In this document: positions 7,286 to 8,201 of the stretch, piece by piece | Numbering within the stretch: position 1 is the first letter of the stretch | Layout: each line of letters opens with the position of its first letter | Assembly: GCA_937988705.1 (NCBI GenBank) | Contig: CALKIA010000531.1 | Coordinates: forward strand, 1 to 8,201 | Direction of reading: 5' to 3' | Source: an uncultured Chloroflexota bacterium | GTDB taxonomy: Bacteria > Chloroflexota > Anaerolineae > Aggregatilineales > Phototrophicaceae | DNA: 8,201 nucleotides | The notes under the pieces: model-generated | Told to the model about the DNA's origin: nothing | Seen by the model: the letters and a program-made list of their open reading frames with translations, nothing else | Databases searched by the model: none | Position numbers and translations under genes: made by a program

Positions 7286-8158
7286 TTACCCTTCCTCATC
7301 AAAGCGGGCGATGCGCAGTTGAATCACAGTGAGAATGAGAGTGATCACAGCGAGCATCAACGCAAGCGCCGCTGCTTGACCGAAGTCAAAGCCGCTGAAG
7401 GCTTTTATGAAGATGAAGTAGTCGAGCGTCGTGGTTTCGTAACCGGGACCGCCCGCGGTCAACACGTAGATCAAGCCGAACAGCGATAAGAAGGTATAGA
7501 TTACGTTGATAACGGTGAGGAACGCGATCACTTTGGCGATCAGCGGGATAGTGATGTAGCGCAGGCGCTGCCACCAGTTCGCGCCATCCAACCGCGCCGA
7601 TTCAAAGATCGTTGGGTCGATAGCGGTCATCGCCGAGAGTAAGACGAGCATCCCATAGCCGAAGCCGCTCCACACCAGTACAAGGATGATGACGATCACC
7701 GAGGTGCTGCCGCGGGCTAACCAGTCAATGGGTTCATTGCCGAGTCCGATGACAATCTGGTTGATGGGGCCAGTATAGTCAAACAGACGGCGAAAGAGCG
7801 TCCCAATGACGACGGTCGAAATCACCGACGGCATGAAGAAGACCACGCGGAAGAAGCGCCAGCCCCAGACTTCCTCGTAGATCAACGCTGCGCATACCAG
7901 CGACGAGAGCAGCACCAGCGGCACCGCGATTAGAAAGACGAAATTATTCCCTAGTACCCGCCACAAAATGGGGGAGTTGAGCAGACGCGTGTAGTTGTCC
8001 AGCCCGATCCATGTGAAGTTGATGCCGTTGGCTGTGCGATTGAAGCTCACGAAGATCGCATAGCCGATGGGGTAGAGGAGCAGCGCGCCGATCAACAATA
8101 CGGCAGGCAAGATGGCGAAATAAGCGAATCGTTGTTCTGCTTTTGCCAGCTTATTCAT
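7286..8158 (-). CDS. Carbohydrate ABC transporter permease, MalF/UgpA-type (CUT1 family)
   Basis: This is the first channel subunit of the sugar importer and would pair with the MalG-type protein encoded next. Its 290 aa match the short MalF/UgpA type without the large extra N-terminal loop of E. coli MalF. Hydrophobic segments lie near 12-38, 72-93, 104-122, 152-177, 205-232 and 261-281. The EAA loop at 186-207 is a variant, ESARLDGANWWQ then ITIPLI, with Ser in place of the first Ala and Gly192 kept. LTAGGPGYETTTLDYFIF (233-250) followed by KAF is the hallmark loop of this subunit type. The ATG at 8158 has a weak AAGAG at 8-nt spacing. The same frame stays open to the right edge without another start codon, so a longer N-terminus cannot be excluded, although the length and the LAKAEQRFAYFAILPAVLL opening favour this start. 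The promoter and substrate-binding protein gene are not visible and probably lie to the right. Confidence 0.94.
   Translation of the reverse strand: MNKLAKAEQRFAYFAILPAVLLIGALLLYPIGYAIFVSFNRTANGINFTWIGLDNYTRLLNSPILWRVLGNNFVFLIAVPLVLLSSLVCAALIYEEVWGWRFFRVVFFMPSVISTVVIGTLFRRLFDYTGPINQIVIGLGNEPIDWLARGSTSVIVIILVLVWSGFGYGMLVLLSAMTAIDPTIFESARLDGANWWQRLRYITIPLIAKVIAFLTVINVIYTFLSLFGLIYVLTAGGPGYETTTLDYFIFIKAFSGFDFGQAAALALMLAVITLILTVIQLRIARFDEEG
7289..7297 (-). promoter_or_regulatory. Ribosome binding site of the MalG-type permease, inside the upstream gene
   Basis: The minus strand carries GAGGAAGGG, which is also the last three sense codons (Glu-Glu-Gly) of the MalF-type permease, followed by its TAA, two bases, and the ATG at 7283. 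It is the strongest Shine-Dalgarno-like sequence seen in the operon, and its position ties translation of the two permeases together. Confidence 0.7.
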
Positions 8159-8201
8159 ACGAAAGACTCTTTTCCCAAAAGTGATGAGTTTATTCGGGAC
8201 A

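Noticed and set aside
8169..8181. Small inverted repeat CTTTT-CCC-AAAAG before the MalF-type gene, as a possible operator
   Set aside because: The arms are only 5 bp and AT-rich, do not resemble a LacI-type operator, and cover the likely ribosome binding region; chance is the simplest explanation.
1..8201. Mobile element, CRISPR array, tRNA/rRNA, toxin-antitoxin or defence genes
   Set aside because: No terminal inverted repeats, transposase, integrase, regularly spaced direct repeats, RNA gene folds or known defence domains were seen. Almost every base belongs to one of five metabolic, transport or peptidase genes.

Overview
The window holds five protein-coding genes on a GC-rich stretch, with almost no non-coding DNA. 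The packed gene order, the high GC, the cytoplasmic glycosidases behind CUT1-type sugar permeases, and the secreted S41 peptidase with a PPC tail would fit a free-living carbohydrate-degrading bacterium such as a member of Chloroflexota (Anaerolineae-like). That placement is an inference from gene style only: no rRNA, tRNA or marker gene is present to confirm it.

Left part (1-1712, plus strand): the 3' portion of a gene for an S41-family (C-terminal processing/tricorn-like) serine peptidase with a PDZ-like segment and a C-terminal PPC domain. The frame is open to the left edge, so the true start lies outside the window. A short convergent intergenic gap (1713-1793) follows. It carries a perfect 10-bp GC-rich hairpin that probably terminates the operon arriving from the right.

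Right part (8158 down to 1794, minus strand): a tight four-gene operon, read right to left as MalF-type permease, MalG-type permease, GH36 alpha-galactosidase-like enzyme and GH38 alpha-mannosidase. Gaps between genes are 2, 21 and 3 bp (9 bp if the better-supported start of the last gene is used), and ribosome binding sites sit inside or at the end of the preceding gene, which suggests translational coupling. The two permeases would form the membrane channel of a CUT1 sugar ABC importer. Neither glycosidase has a signal peptide, so the likely scheme is import of an intact glycoside or oligosaccharide followed by cytosolic removal of alpha-galactosyl and alpha-mannosyl units. The substrate-binding protein, ATPase, regulator and promoter are not in the window; the first probably lies to the right of 8201.

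Nothing here looks like a defence system, mobile element, CRISPR array or RNA gene. The points most worth a second look are the unusual catalytic-motif variants in the GH36 enzyme and in the S41 peptidase, and the pairing of an alpha-galactosidase with an alpha-mannosidase behind one transporter.
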